A stretch of DNA of 64,000 nt from UBA2166 sp964463965. GTDB lineage: Bacteria; Nitrospirota; Nitrospiria; Nitrospirales; UBA2166. This document shows positions 7,950 to 17,066 of the stretch, in pieces (position 1 is the stretch's first letter; the number at the start of each line of letters is the position of its first letter). The notes beneath the pieces are model-generated. The model saw only the letters and a list, made by a program, of their open reading frames with translations, was not told where the DNA came from and searched no databases. Location: the NCBI GenBank assembly GCA_964463965.1, contig CAYXED010000001.1, forward strand, positions 186,001 through 250,000. Direction: 5' to 3'. The position numbers and the translations under genes were made by a program.

Positions 7950-9322
7950 GAGAGTTTTTCCAAAATTAATTTTCCAGATTTCCCTATATCTCCTGCACCC
8001 ATTGTTAGCAGGATATCTCCATCTTTCAAAACATGAACAACCTCATCCATAGCTTCTAGCGGTTCTCCAATAAAAGTGGCAGCGCAAGTACCTGCAATGT
8101 TGATTTTCTCAACTAGCCTTTCTCCAGTAATACCATCTATTGGCTCTTCTCCTGCAGGATATATCTCGGTGATAAAAAGAACATCCACACCAAAAAAAGC
8201 ACTTGAAAAATCTTCCATAAGATCGCGAGTTCTCGAAAACCTATGAGGTTGAAAAAGAACAATAAGACGCCGCCCCCAAGCTTGCTTAACTGCACTAAGT
8301 GTTGCTCTAATTTCTGTAGGATGATGGCCATAGTCATCAATTATCAAAATACCTGACTTCTCTCCAATACATTGCAAGCGTCGTTCAACTCCACAGAACC
8401 CTGCGAGCCCATCTGAAATCTTCTTCACAGGAACCTCAAGTTCTAAGCCAACAGCAATAGCAGCAAGGGCATTTGAAACATAATGCTCACCTGGGAGGGG
8501 GATAGTAAATTGTCCGACAAGCTTCCCTTCAGCATGAACAGTAAAAGTTGAATTCCAACCATGAATTTTTATGTTTGAAGCCACAAGATCAGCATGCTCT
8601 TGCATGCCATACGTAACATAGCGTTTATACAACACTGGAATAAGAGATCGAAGTAAAGGATCGTCCCCACATAGAACTACCAAACCATAAAAAGGAACTT
8701 TCTTCACAAACTCTGCAAATGATTCTAAAATTCTCTCAATACTCTTGTAGTAATCTAAATGCTCGCGATCGATATTTGTTATTACAACAATTGATGGAGA
8801 TAGCTTCAGAAAAGTCCCATCACTTTCATCAGCTTCTGCAATAAGCAATGATCCCTGCCCTGACCTAGATCCACCGCCAAATGCATTAACTCGCCCCCCG
8901 ATTACAATTGTTGGATCAAGAAAAGAGTCTTCAAGAACTGCTGCAAGCATTGACGTCGTTGTTGTTTTTCCATGCGCTCCAGCAATAGCAATGCCTTGCT
9001 TCAATCTCATTAATTCAGCGAGCATTTCTGCCCTAGGTATCACAGGAACTCTACTGCCTTTAGCTGCTCGGATTTCTGGATTGAAGGAGGATATAGCAGA
9101 CGAGGCGACAACTACCTGAGCATTGTTAATATTTTTCTCATCATGGCCAATCATCACTATTGCCCCGACATCTCTAAGATGCTTTGTCGTTGCTGACTCA
9201 CAAACATCAGAACCCGTCACCGTATAACCTAAATCAAGTAAAACCTCCGCAATACCACTCATTCCTGATCCACCAATACCAACAAAATGTATATGTTTTG
9301 TTTTCCCAAACACGATTTTCAA
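7946..9322 (-). CDS. murC: UDP-N-acetylmuramate--L-alanine ligase
   Basis: Adds L-alanine to UDP-MurNAc, the first amino acid of the stem peptide. The 458-residue protein shows the Rossmann start HFVGIGGSGMSGIAEVL, the ATP loop AGAHGKTTTTSML, the DEADESDGTFL motif and the Mur C-terminal segments DDYGHHPTEI and LFQPHRFSRT. The start is taken as TTG at 9322, since the conserved N-terminus begins right after it and no ATG precedes it; the ribosome site is weak. Confidence 0.97.
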   Translation of the reverse strand: MKIVFGKTKHIHFVGIGGSGMSGIAEVLLDLGYTVTGSDVCESATTKHLRDVGAIVMIGHDEKNINNAQVVVASSAISSFNPEIRAAKGSRVPVIPRAEMLAELMRLKQGIAIAGAHGKTTTTSMLAAVLEDSFLDPTIVIGGRVNAFGGGSRSGQGSLLIAEADESDGTFLKLSPSIVVITNIDREHLDYYKSIERILESFAEFVKKVPFYGLVVLCGDDPLLRSLIPVLYKRYVTYGMQEHADLVASNIKIHGWNSTFTVHAEGKLVGQFTIPLPGEHYVSNALAAIAVGLELEVPVKKISDGLAGFCGVERRLQCIGEKSGILIIDDYGHHPTEIRATLSAVKQAWGRRLIVLFQPHRFSRTRDLMEDFSSAFFGVDVLFITEIYPAGEEPIDGITGERLVEKINIAGTCAATFIGEPLEAMDEVVHVLKDGDILLTMGAGDIGKSGKLILEKLS

Positions 9323-9334
9323 ATATAAAAAATT

Positions 9335-10441
9335 TTATGCCCCCAAACTTGTTTTCGGAGTAATAAGTTCTTTACAAAATTTTATGCTCTGGGAGGTTGC
9401 ATCCCGTTTACTTAAAAACAGGCTATGTTCTTCCATTTTCATCAAAGCAGTCCTGTCATCAAGAAGCCCCGAAATAGCCGATGCAAGAACTTCTCCAGTT
9501 AAACATGCCTCTTCTATCAATATTGAAGCACCAGCATTAGACATAAACTCGGCATTGCGTAACTGGTGATGTTTCGAAGATGAAGGAAATGGAATTAAAA
9601 TCGAAGCTTTCCCACATGCAGCAAGCTCGGCAATTGTCCCTGCTCCTGAACGACAAATCACAAAATTTGCATCAGCATATGCCTTACGTACATCATTTAG
9701 TGAAGCTACAACAACTGCATCTATATCCATCTCTGCATATAAATGCCTAACAAAAATACAATCAGCTTCCCCTGCCTGATGGATAATATGAATACCTGAG
9801 CATCGATCACCTAAGATGGATAATGCCCGTATCACTGCACGATTAATCGCACGAGACCCTTGACTTCCTCCCAAAATCAATATTGTTTCCTGTCCAGAAG
9901 CAGGGCTCCCACTTAATGCCTGAACAGGAATACTTTCAAATTCTTTCCGTAGTGGAACACCAACCACTTTGGTAGGAACACTTTGAAATGCCCTCGTGGT
10001 TTCTTCAAAGGCAAGCAAGGATAAATCAGCTACCTTTGACGCTAGACGATTTGCCATTCCCGGAATAATATTGGGCTCCACAATTACACGGGGAATACCT
10101 AAACAAAATGCTGCAAAAATTAATGGCGGGCTACTGTACCCCCCAATACCTATAACCAATTCTGATCTTTTTCGGCGCAATAAAAAAATACATTGCATAA
10201 TTGCAATGGGAAGTTGAACAATTGCCATAAGAGCCATGAGCGGGCTAGCCCCCATTACTCCACGCACAGCAATGCACGACAACCCAAAACCAGTGTTAGG
10301 CAACACCCTTGCTTCAAGACCTCGTCTCGTACCAACAAACTCTACTTGGCTCTTTTCACTTTGCCTAAGCAATTCCTCCGCAAGCGCAATACCAGGATAC
10401 AAATGCCCACCGGTTCCTCCTGCAGCAATACAGACTTTCAT
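9335..10441 (-). CDS. murG: UDP-GlcNAc:lipid I N-acetylglucosaminyltransferase
   Basis: GT-B glycosyltransferase that makes lipid II at the inner membrane face. The 368-residue protein begins with AAGGTGGHLYPGIALAEEL, the diagnostic MurG glycine loop, and has the second loop ILGGSQGSRAIN and the donor-sugar motif VICRSGAGTIAELAACG with a following HHQLRNAEF. Its ATG overlaps the ftsW stop by 4 bases. Confidence 0.97.
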   Translation of the reverse strand: MKVCIAAGGTGGHLYPGIALAEELLRQSEKSQVEFVGTRRGLEARVLPNTGFGLSCIAVRGVMGASPLMALMAIVQLPIAIMQCIFLLRRKRSELVIGIGGYSSPPLIFAAFCLGIPRVIVEPNIIPGMANRLASKVADLSLLAFEETTRAFQSVPTKVVGVPLRKEFESIPVQALSGSPASGQETILILGGSQGSRAINRAVIRALSILGDRCSGIHIIHQAGEADCIFVRHLYAEMDIDAVVVASLNDVRKAYADANFVICRSGAGTIAELAACGKASILIPFPSSSKHHQLRNAEFMSNAGASILIEEACLTGEVLASAISGLLDDRTALMKMEEHSLFLSKRDATSQSIKFCKELITPKTSLGA

Positions 10442-11571
10442 GTATGCCCCCGAGAACGAGAAACACTAACCAGAATTCCAATTGCAGCTAAATTCATCAC
10501 AATCGCCGATCCCCCATAACTTAAAAATGGAAGAGTTAAGCCCTTTGCTGGAAGCATTCCAGACACAACACCTACATTGATTAACACTTGTAATGCCAAA
10601 AGGAGAGTAATCCCATAGGCTAAGTAATAACCAAGCAGATCTTTACTATTCCAAGCGATACGAAAACCTCTCCAAATTAAAACCCCGTATAACCCCAATA
10701 CAAAGACCCCCCCCACAAGCCCAAGTTCTTCTGAAAGAATTGCAAAAACAAAATCAGTATGAGGTTCAGGAAGAAACAGTCTCTTTTGATTACCTTCACC
10801 CAACCCCAAACCCCATATACCTCCGCTCCCAATTGCAAGCATAGACTGTATTGTTTGAAACCCAGAGTTCATTGGATCAGCATGTGGATTTAAAAAAGCT
10901 AATACACGTTCTTTCTGATAAGCAGTCTGCAGCACAAGATAGCTACATATAGAAATCGCTAAGATCGCCAATCCCATTAAATGTCGGAAGGGAGTACCTC
11001 CAATAAAAAGCATACCCCCAGTAATCGTAAGAATTACAACGGCAGCACCAAGATCAGGTTCACAGACTACTAACCCTACAAATACCCCTATAACAAGCAC
11101 AGCAGGGAAAGCGCCATGCAGAAAGCTTTGTAAACGCTTTTCCCTTCCATCGAGGTAACATGCAAGATAAATAATTAAAACTAACTTAATCATCTCTGAC
11201 GGTTGAACCGTCACAATACCTAATCGCAACCATCGACGTGCCCCGTTAATTGGCTCCCCAAGAGGAGAAAACAACACAGTAGCCAATAAAAACAGTCCAA
11301 TGCAGAGCAAAAACCCAACATTTTTTTTCCAGTGCCGATGTTTAAAGTTTGAGATCACAACTAAAACTATTAACCCTAAAAAAATCCAGAGGCCCTGTCG
11401 TTTTAGAAAAAATGCGGCATCGTCATACTTGCGCTGAGCTAGAAGAGCACTCGAGCTATACATCATCATGATGCCAACACCAAGTAAGAGCAAAGTAACA
11501 ACAATAAGGACCTGATCCATCGAAGACTTGTCATCAGGCTCAAAAAAATTCTCTGTAAATTTCAATCTCAT
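10438..11571 (-). CDS. ftsW: Lipid II polymerase / SEDS protein FtsW
   Basis: Polytopic SEDS-family septal peptidoglycan glycosyltransferase that works with FtsI. About ten hydrophobic segments are visible. SEDS landmarks include NGARRWLRLG, QPSEMIKLVLIIYLA, CEPDLGAAVVI, the TDFVFAILSEELGLVGG loop and PFLSYGGSAIVMNLAAIGIL near the C-terminus. The 377-residue start at ATG 11571 is chosen, 17 bases after the murD stop; a TTG at 11604 would add 11 residues unlike the family and overlap murD. Confidence 0.96.
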   Translation of the reverse strand: MRLKFTENFFEPDDKSSMDQVLIVVTLLLLGVGIMMMYSSSALLAQRKYDDAAFFLKRQGLWIFLGLIVLVVISNFKHRHWKKNVGFLLCIGLFLLATVLFSPLGEPINGARRWLRLGIVTVQPSEMIKLVLIIYLACYLDGREKRLQSFLHGAFPAVLVIGVFVGLVVCEPDLGAAVVILTITGGMLFIGGTPFRHLMGLAILAISICSYLVLQTAYQKERVLAFLNPHADPMNSGFQTIQSMLAIGSGGIWGLGLGEGNQKRLFLPEPHTDFVFAILSEELGLVGGVFVLGLYGVLIWRGFRIAWNSKDLLGYYLAYGITLLLALQVLINVGVVSGMLPAKGLTLPFLSYGGSAIVMNLAAIGILVSVSRSRGHT

Positions 11572-11588
11572 TACATCAAACTTTCGCG

Positions 11589-12980
11589 TTAAGGTAGCGC
11601 ACAAACTAGCTCTTTAAACTCTCTACCACGGTGTTGATAGTCTTCAAACATATCAAAGCTTGCACACGCGGGAGAAAACACCACAGCATCCCCAACATTG
11701 GACTCACGGTATGCCAAATCGATTGCTACATTAATTGACTCTGCAAAATACATCGGAAGCTTAGGAAATGCCTCAGCTACAAGAGCTGCATGAATCTTTT
11801 GCCTTGACTCACCTATAAGAATAACGACCTTTACATAAAGTCGAATAGCACTCACAAGCTTAGAAAAATCAGCGACCTTATCTCTCCCCCCAGCAATGAG
11901 CACTATAGGCTGACGACAACTTTCCAAAGCACGCACTGTTGCAGCAACATTTGTTGCCTTTGAATCATTAATAAAGGTTACTCCATGATAATCTCTTACA
12001 TGTTCACATGCATGTTCAAGGCCTGAAAAACTTTTGAGTACATCGCGAACAACTTCTACGGAACAACCACATAGCAGCGCAATAGCTGTAGCAGCCATTG
12101 CATTTTGAAGATTATGTTTTCCTTGGAGATAAAGTTCCTCAATATGACAAACCAGCAGCTCATCTTCCCCTATCTTTGAAACAACCCGACTCCCATCAAG
12201 ATAAACACCAAAATCAACAGCACGCTCAGCACTGAATTTCATCAAAGAAGAAGTCGCTACGGAAGACATCGTGCGTACAACAGAATCATCATCATTAATG
12301 AGTCCGTAATCGCCTTTTTTCTGACACTTTAATATTTTTGATTTTGCCAGAACATAATCATCAAAACTGTCATACCGATCCATATGGTCATCAGTAACAT
12401 TTAATATGACCGCAAGCCATGGTCTAAAAACATGTATTGCTTCCAGCTGAAAACTAGACAATTCAGCAATAATGTACTCCGGTGTAAGCACATCCCCACG
12501 CAAACAATCTAAAGCAATTGTTGACAATGGCGTTCCAAGGTTCCCCCCAAGCCGAACAGGAATACCTGCCTGCTCCAACATCTTCCCAACCATTGTGACA
12601 GTTGTACTTTTTCCATTTGTTCCAGTCACTCCAACAAGACGTCCTTTAAGGTATGGAAAAGCAAGTTCAATCTCCGCAATAATTGGGACTCCTGCACGAC
12701 GTGCAGCATCTAAAATCGTCCATGCAATGGGGACACCAGGACTGACAACGATTAAATCAGCTGACTCCAGCATTGACGAATCGTTAACTCCAAAAGAATA
12801 TTTAATTTCCTGTTGATCAAGCTCACTCGCAATCTCTTCCATTTCAGACAAAGGCTTTTTGTCAAAAACCGTTACATGAGCACCAAGCCATTGCAAAAGT
12901 TGAAGAGCCATACGCCCACTTCGTGCTATCCCAAGAACAACGACACTCTTTCCTCTAAGCTCTCCCCTCACATCAGACAC
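11589..12980 (-). CDS. murD: UDP-N-acetylmuramoylalanine--D-glutamate ligase
   Basis: Adds D-glutamate to UDP-MurNAc-L-Ala. The protein has the N-terminal Rossmann-like VVVLGIARSGRMALQLL, the ATP loop GVTGTNGKSTTVTM, NVTDDHMDRYDSFDDYVLAK and the C-terminal INDSKATNVAATVRAL and SPACASFDMFEDYQHRG motifs. I place the start at GTG 12980 (463 residues), which begins right before the conserved domain and has AGG at a reasonable distance. A TTG at 13019 would add 13 hydrophobic, Cys-rich residues and cannot be fully excluded. Confidence 0.95.
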   Translation of the reverse strand: MSDVRGELRGKSVVVLGIARSGRMALQLLQWLGAHVTVFDKKPLSEMEEIASELDQQEIKYSFGVNDSSMLESADLIVVSPGVPIAWTILDAARRAGVPIIAEIELAFPYLKGRLVGVTGTNGKSTTVTMVGKMLEQAGIPVRLGGNLGTPLSTIALDCLRGDVLTPEYIIAELSSFQLEAIHVFRPWLAVILNVTDDHMDRYDSFDDYVLAKSKILKCQKKGDYGLINDDDSVVRTMSSVATSSLMKFSAERAVDFGVYLDGSRVVSKIGEDELLVCHIEELYLQGKHNLQNAMAATAIALLCGCSVEVVRDVLKSFSGLEHACEHVRDYHGVTFINDSKATNVAATVRALESCRQPIVLIAGGRDKVADFSKLVSAIRLYVKVVILIGESRQKIHAALVAEAFPKLPMYFAESINVAIDLAYRESNVGDAVVFSPACASFDMFEDYQHRGREFKELVCALP

Positions 12981-13024
12981 CAGGCAACCTATGAAGTTTA
13001 AAAACAAACAACAAGCCAACTTGC

Positions 13025-14101
13025 CTATCTAAGCTTTAAAGTACTTAAACTCAACAAAGCAAAAAATATTGCGATGATCCATAAACGAATAACAATTTTA
13101 GGCTCCTTCCATCCCTTTAACTCAAAATGATGATGTATGGGAGCCATTAGAAATATTCTCTTTCCCCTCGACTTATACGATAAAACCTGAAATATGACTG
13201 ATACTGCCTCAATTACAAAAACTCCTCCTACCAAGATAAGCAAAAGCTCATGCTTGCTAATGATAGCGACTAAACCAAGCGCTGCCCCCAAAGGCAGCGA
13301 CCCGACATCACCCATAAAAATTGAAGCGGGATAAGTGTTAAACCAAAGAAACGCAAGACTTGCGCCAAACATCGCACCTGTAAATACAGCAAGTTCTCCT
13401 GAGCCCTCAACATATGGAATCAATAAATATTCTGAGAAACCTGCATGTCCAGAAACATAAACAACTACGGTATATGCAACCGTTGCAACCATGATTGGAC
13501 CAATTGCTAATCCATCAAGACCATCAGTCAAATTGACTGCATTTGATGCTCCTACAATAACTAAAACCGCAAACGGTATATAAAACCATCCAAGGTCTGG
13601 GGAAAATGACTTGAAAAACGGTACATTTAATACGGTTGAATATGGAGGAAAACTATAGAGGGTAATACCAATAACCGTCGCAATGGCTAACTGGATAGTC
13701 AGTTTTGGTACAACTGTAAGCTCAGTCTTTGCTCTTTGCCCACCTTTACGGTAATCATCAAGAATCCCCAAAGCACTAAACGCAATCATCGTAAATAATG
13801 CTAGCCAGATATAGGGATTTCGAAGATCCGCCCATAAAAGAGTTGAACAGACAACTGCCCCCACAATGAGAATCCCTCCCATTGTCGGAGTTCCACGCTT
13901 TGTAGTATGGCGTTCAGGACCATCCTCGCGAATTGACTCAGTGAACCCAAGCACCTGAAGACGCCTTGTTAGCATCGGCGCAAACGCGAACGCAATCACA
14001 AATGCAGTTACCACGGCATATATAGTTCGGAAACTAAGATAACGAAACACATTAAATAGCGGTATCTCTTCGGCCCAGGGATATAAGAATATATAGAACA
14101 T
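13025..14101 (-). CDS. mraY: Phospho-N-acetylmuramoyl-pentapeptide transferase
   Basis: Transfers phospho-MurNAc-pentapeptide from UDP to undecaprenyl phosphate, giving lipid I. The 358-residue, ten-helix protein has FNVFRYLSFRTIYA at the start, GTPTMGGILI, the catalytic DDYRK loop, NAVNLTDGLDGLAIG, WFNTYPASIFMGDVGSLPLG and the cytoplasmic APIHHHFELKGW histidine motif. All are hallmarks of MraY. Confidence 0.98.
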   Translation of the reverse strand: MFYIFLYPWAEEIPLFNVFRYLSFRTIYAVVTAFVIAFAFAPMLTRRLQVLGFTESIREDGPERHTTKRGTPTMGGILIVGAVVCSTLLWADLRNPYIWLALFTMIAFSALGILDDYRKGGQRAKTELTVVPKLTIQLAIATVIGITLYSFPPYSTVLNVPFFKSFSPDLGWFYIPFAVLVIVGASNAVNLTDGLDGLAIGPIMVATVAYTVVVYVSGHAGFSEYLLIPYVEGSGELAVFTGAMFGASLAFLWFNTYPASIFMGDVGSLPLGAALGLVAIISKHELLLILVGGVFVIEAVSVIFQVLSYKSRGKRIFLMAPIHHHFELKGWKEPKIVIRLWIIAIFFALLSLSTLKLR

Positions 14102-14106
14102 AGATT

Positions 14107-15546
14107 TTATGACCTCACGAGATTAGTCTCTTTTGAAAATTGCTCTTTCCACCACTCTAAAACGCCTTCAAGACGCATGGCTCGAGAACCCTTTACTAAA
14201 ACAACATCTCCAGAAACAACACGCTCAGCAAGACATGCAGTGAGAATTGGATACAGCGTATCCTTATCATCAGTTACAAACACAATACTTTTCGACATAC
14301 CTGCCTTAAGCGCACCCATAGCAATCTCTGGCCCCATAGATCCACAGACTATAAGCTCATCAACATCAAGAGTGGCAACTAGCATTCCAACCTCTCGATG
14401 AGCTGCCTTTGATTTCTTTCCTAGCTCCAACATGTCTCCAAGTACTGCAATACGCTTACCAGATACACGCAACCGGCATAAAGCTTCCAATGCAGCCTTT
14501 ACTGACGTGGGGTTTGCATTGTAAGTATCATTTAAAAACTTAACTCCACCCCACTCTACAATTTCGGTCCTCATAGAAATAGGAGAAAACTTCTTAAGTC
14601 CGTCCCTAATTGATATTGCCTTCACACCCATTGCAATACCCACAGCAGATGCTGCCGCTGCATTAGCAACATTATGCTCACCAAGAACATTAAGGCTCAA
14701 TCTCATTGGTCGACGAAAACCAGGTCGGCACAATGAAAAGGTAGATCCACTAAAACCATCCGCCTTCATACGAGTCGCCCTAACTTCTGCATAAGGAGAA
14801 AACCCAAATGTCACGACTTTGCTTTTTGCTAAAGAACTTAGAAATTCAAAAAACTCATCATCTGCATTCAATATTGCAGTTCCATTTGCTGGCAGAGATG
14901 ATATGAGTTCTCCTTTTGCCTTTGCGACACCATCAATATGCTTAAAGCCTTCTAAGTGCGCTAGGCCTATATTTGTGAGCACCCCAAATGTGGGCTTTGC
15001 AATTCGACACAATTGCTTAAGTTCTCCAAAATGGTTAACCCCCATCTCAATAACTGCCATCTTGTGCCTATGAGTTAACCTCAATAGCGTTAATGGCAAC
15101 CCAATATGATTATTAAAGTTTCCTTTTGTTTCCAGCAGGGAATGCTCTTGACGAAGTATTGTGGCAATCATTTGAGTTGTTGTTGTCTTCCCATTACTTC
15201 CTGACACAGCAACAACTGGAATATCAAATCGCTTACGATGAAACGAAGCAATATCCTGGAATGCACGAACAGTATCATCTACAGCTATTAAGACTGAATC
15301 CCGCTGCATTGTCCGTGAGGCACGAAAACCTTGCCTTACTAAGGCTCCAGCAGCCCCCTTTTTAAAGACTGACGATACAAAATTATGCCCATCAAAACTT
15401 CTTCCTTCGATTGCCACAAAAAAATCACCAGAGCTTGCTGTCCTACTATCAACACTAAGACTAAAAGCACGTCTACTGGTCCTTGAAGCAGACAACAGCC
15501 TCCCTCCCGTTGCAATCAACAATTCTTCAACCGTAAATCGAGCCAT
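14107..15546 (-). CDS. murF: UDP-N-acetylmuramoyl-tripeptide--D-alanyl-D-alanine ligase
   Basis: Adds the D-Ala-D-Ala dipeptide. Domains in order: the N-terminal Mur domain (FTVEELLIATGGRLL, then SVDSRTASSGDFFVAIEG), the ATP loop VSGSNGKTTTTQMIATIL, IEMGVNHFGELKQL and the C-terminal FLNDTYNANPTSVKAAL with AVLGDMLELG. The ATG at 15546 (479 residues) fits the family start and overlaps the murE end by 20 bases; 14 extra upstream residues are possible but unlike the family. Confidence 0.96.
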   Translation of the reverse strand: MARFTVEELLIATGGRLLSASRTSRRAFSLSVDSRTASSGDFFVAIEGRSFDGHNFVSSVFKKGAAGALVRQGFRASRTMQRDSVLIAVDDTVRAFQDIASFHRKRFDIPVVAVSGSNGKTTTTQMIATILRQEHSLLETKGNFNNHIGLPLTLLRLTHRHKMAVIEMGVNHFGELKQLCRIAKPTFGVLTNIGLAHLEGFKHIDGVAKAKGELISSLPANGTAILNADDEFFEFLSSLAKSKVVTFGFSPYAEVRATRMKADGFSGSTFSLCRPGFRRPMRLSLNVLGEHNVANAAAASAVGIAMGVKAISIRDGLKKFSPISMRTEIVEWGGVKFLNDTYNANPTSVKAALEALCRLRVSGKRIAVLGDMLELGKKSKAAHREVGMLVATLDVDELIVCGSMGPEIAMGALKAGMSKSIVFVTDDKDTLYPILTACLAERVVSGDVVLVKGSRAMRLEGVLEWWKEQFSKETNLVRS

Positions 15547-17041
15547 GAGTACCCACAATCGCATTTCTTGCAATAACACGATCATCAAAGTCTAATCGCT
15601 GATTCCCTATAATCTGATAATCTTCATGGCCCTTACCAGCAATTACAATTAAATCATCCGGACAGGCAGAGTGGATTGCGTTGGCGATTGCTTCTCCACG
15701 ATCAGGTATAGTTCTATAGGGAGGTTCCTGCACAGAAGCCACAATCCCATCTACCACGTCTCGGATGATATTTTCTGGATCTTCAGATCTAGGGTTATCA
15801 GAGGTAACAATGATACTATCGCTTAGATCGGCTGCAATTCTTCCCATTGTTGACCGCTTCCCTTTGTCGCGATCACCTCCACAGCCAAAAACAGTAATCA
15901 AGCTACCTTTTGTTAAGGTACGGGCAAGACTCAAAAGCTTTCTAAGCGCATCTTCAGTATGTGCATAATCAACGACTACTCCATAACTCTGTCCTTCATC
16001 AATTTTTTCAAACCTACCTGGAACAGATTTTAAAGATGCTATACCTTTTTGGATCGAAGAAATTGAACAGCCCCTACTCAAACCAACACCAATAGCGGCT
16101 AGCATGTTATAAACGTTGTGATAACCTATGAGGTTCGATCTGACTGGAAACTCACTAAGAGGAGTTTTAACGGTGAAAGCAGTCTCCTCATAAGTAATAG
16201 TCACATTACGAGCAAGAATATCCGCATTCGCATAAATTCCATAAGACATCACTGGAACAGTGCATGAGTCTCGAACCAGAGCTCCATAAGAGTCATCTAA
16301 ATTTACTATTGCGCGAACACTAGATTGATCCACTGCTGTTTTTAAAAACTCTGAAGAAAAAAGCCGCAACTTGCTATTAAAGTAGCTTTCAAGGCTATCA
16401 TGAAAATCCAAATGATCTCTTGTTAGATTTGTAAAAACAACAGTATCAAACAGGCAACCAGATACCCGAGAAAGTGCAAGGGCATGTGAGGTCACCTCGA
16501 TAACCGCATGAGTTACCCCTTCCTGCACCATTTGGCTAAGCATTCGCTGCAAAACCACTGCACTAGGAGTCGTATGGGATGCAGGATGCAATCGCTCAGA
16601 TCCAATGTCGTAGCCTATCGTTCCAATAATTCCAGACCTATTTCCAGCAGATTCAAAAATTGCCTTGACAAGGTACCCAACGGTAGTCTTCCCATTAGTC
16701 CCGGTAATTCCACACATCGTTAACGTCGCCGACGGGTCACAATAAAAATTTCTAGCCAAAACACCAAGAGCGACTCTAGAATCAGTAACTTGTATAGTAG
16801 CTATATCAGAAAACTTTTCCTTAAATTCACTTAGTGACTCTTCACTAACAATTGATATAGCCCCAGCATCAACTACATCAGAGATAAAATGATTTCCATC
16901 AGACTTCATTCCCTTGATGGCAACAAACATCGAACCTGCCTTCACTTCACGTGAATCATCACAGACTGCCTCGACTTCACACACCGGAGACCCAGAAACC
17001 ATCAATGCATCTACACCTTTAAGCAGCGCGTTTAGCCTCAC
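15527..17041 (-). CDS. murE: UDP-N-acetylmuramoyl-tripeptide ligase, meso-diaminopimelate type
   Basis: Adds the third stem residue. The protein has the DSREVKAGSMFVAIKG motif, the ATP loop GITGTNGKTTVGYLV, NLTRDHLDFH, DYAHTEDALRKLL and the C-terminal DNPRSEDP. The DNPR motif is the known signature for meso-diaminopimelate rather than lysine, consistent with a Gram-negative wall. I choose the GTG at 17041, preceded by GGTGA at good spacing; a GTG three codons earlier lacks a ribosome site. Confidence 0.96.
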   Translation of the reverse strand: MRLNALLKGVDALMVSGSPVCEVEAVCDDSREVKAGSMFVAIKGMKSDGNHFISDVVDAGAISIVSEESLSEFKEKFSDIATIQVTDSRVALGVLARNFYCDPSATLTMCGITGTNGKTTVGYLVKAIFESAGNRSGIIGTIGYDIGSERLHPASHTTPSAVVLQRMLSQMVQEGVTHAVIEVTSHALALSRVSGCLFDTVVFTNLTRDHLDFHDSLESYFNSKLRLFSSEFLKTAVDQSSVRAIVNLDDSYGALVRDSCTVPVMSYGIYANADILARNVTITYEETAFTVKTPLSEFPVRSNLIGYHNVYNMLAAIGVGLSRGCSISSIQKGIASLKSVPGRFEKIDEGQSYGVVVDYAHTEDALRKLLSLARTLTKGSLITVFGCGGDRDKGKRSTMGRIAADLSDSIIVTSDNPRSEDPENIIRDVVDGIVASVQEPPYRTIPDRGEAIANAIHSACPDDLIVIAGKGHEDYQIIGNQRLDFDDRVIARNAIVGTHGSIYG

Positions 17042-17066
17042 AAAAATCACCCATACTCAAAAAAGT

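Noticed and set aside
11589..13019. A longer MurD starting from TTG at 13019
   Set aside because: The 13 extra residues are hydrophobic and Cys-rich, unlike the family start; the GTG at 12980 is a better fit, though not proven.
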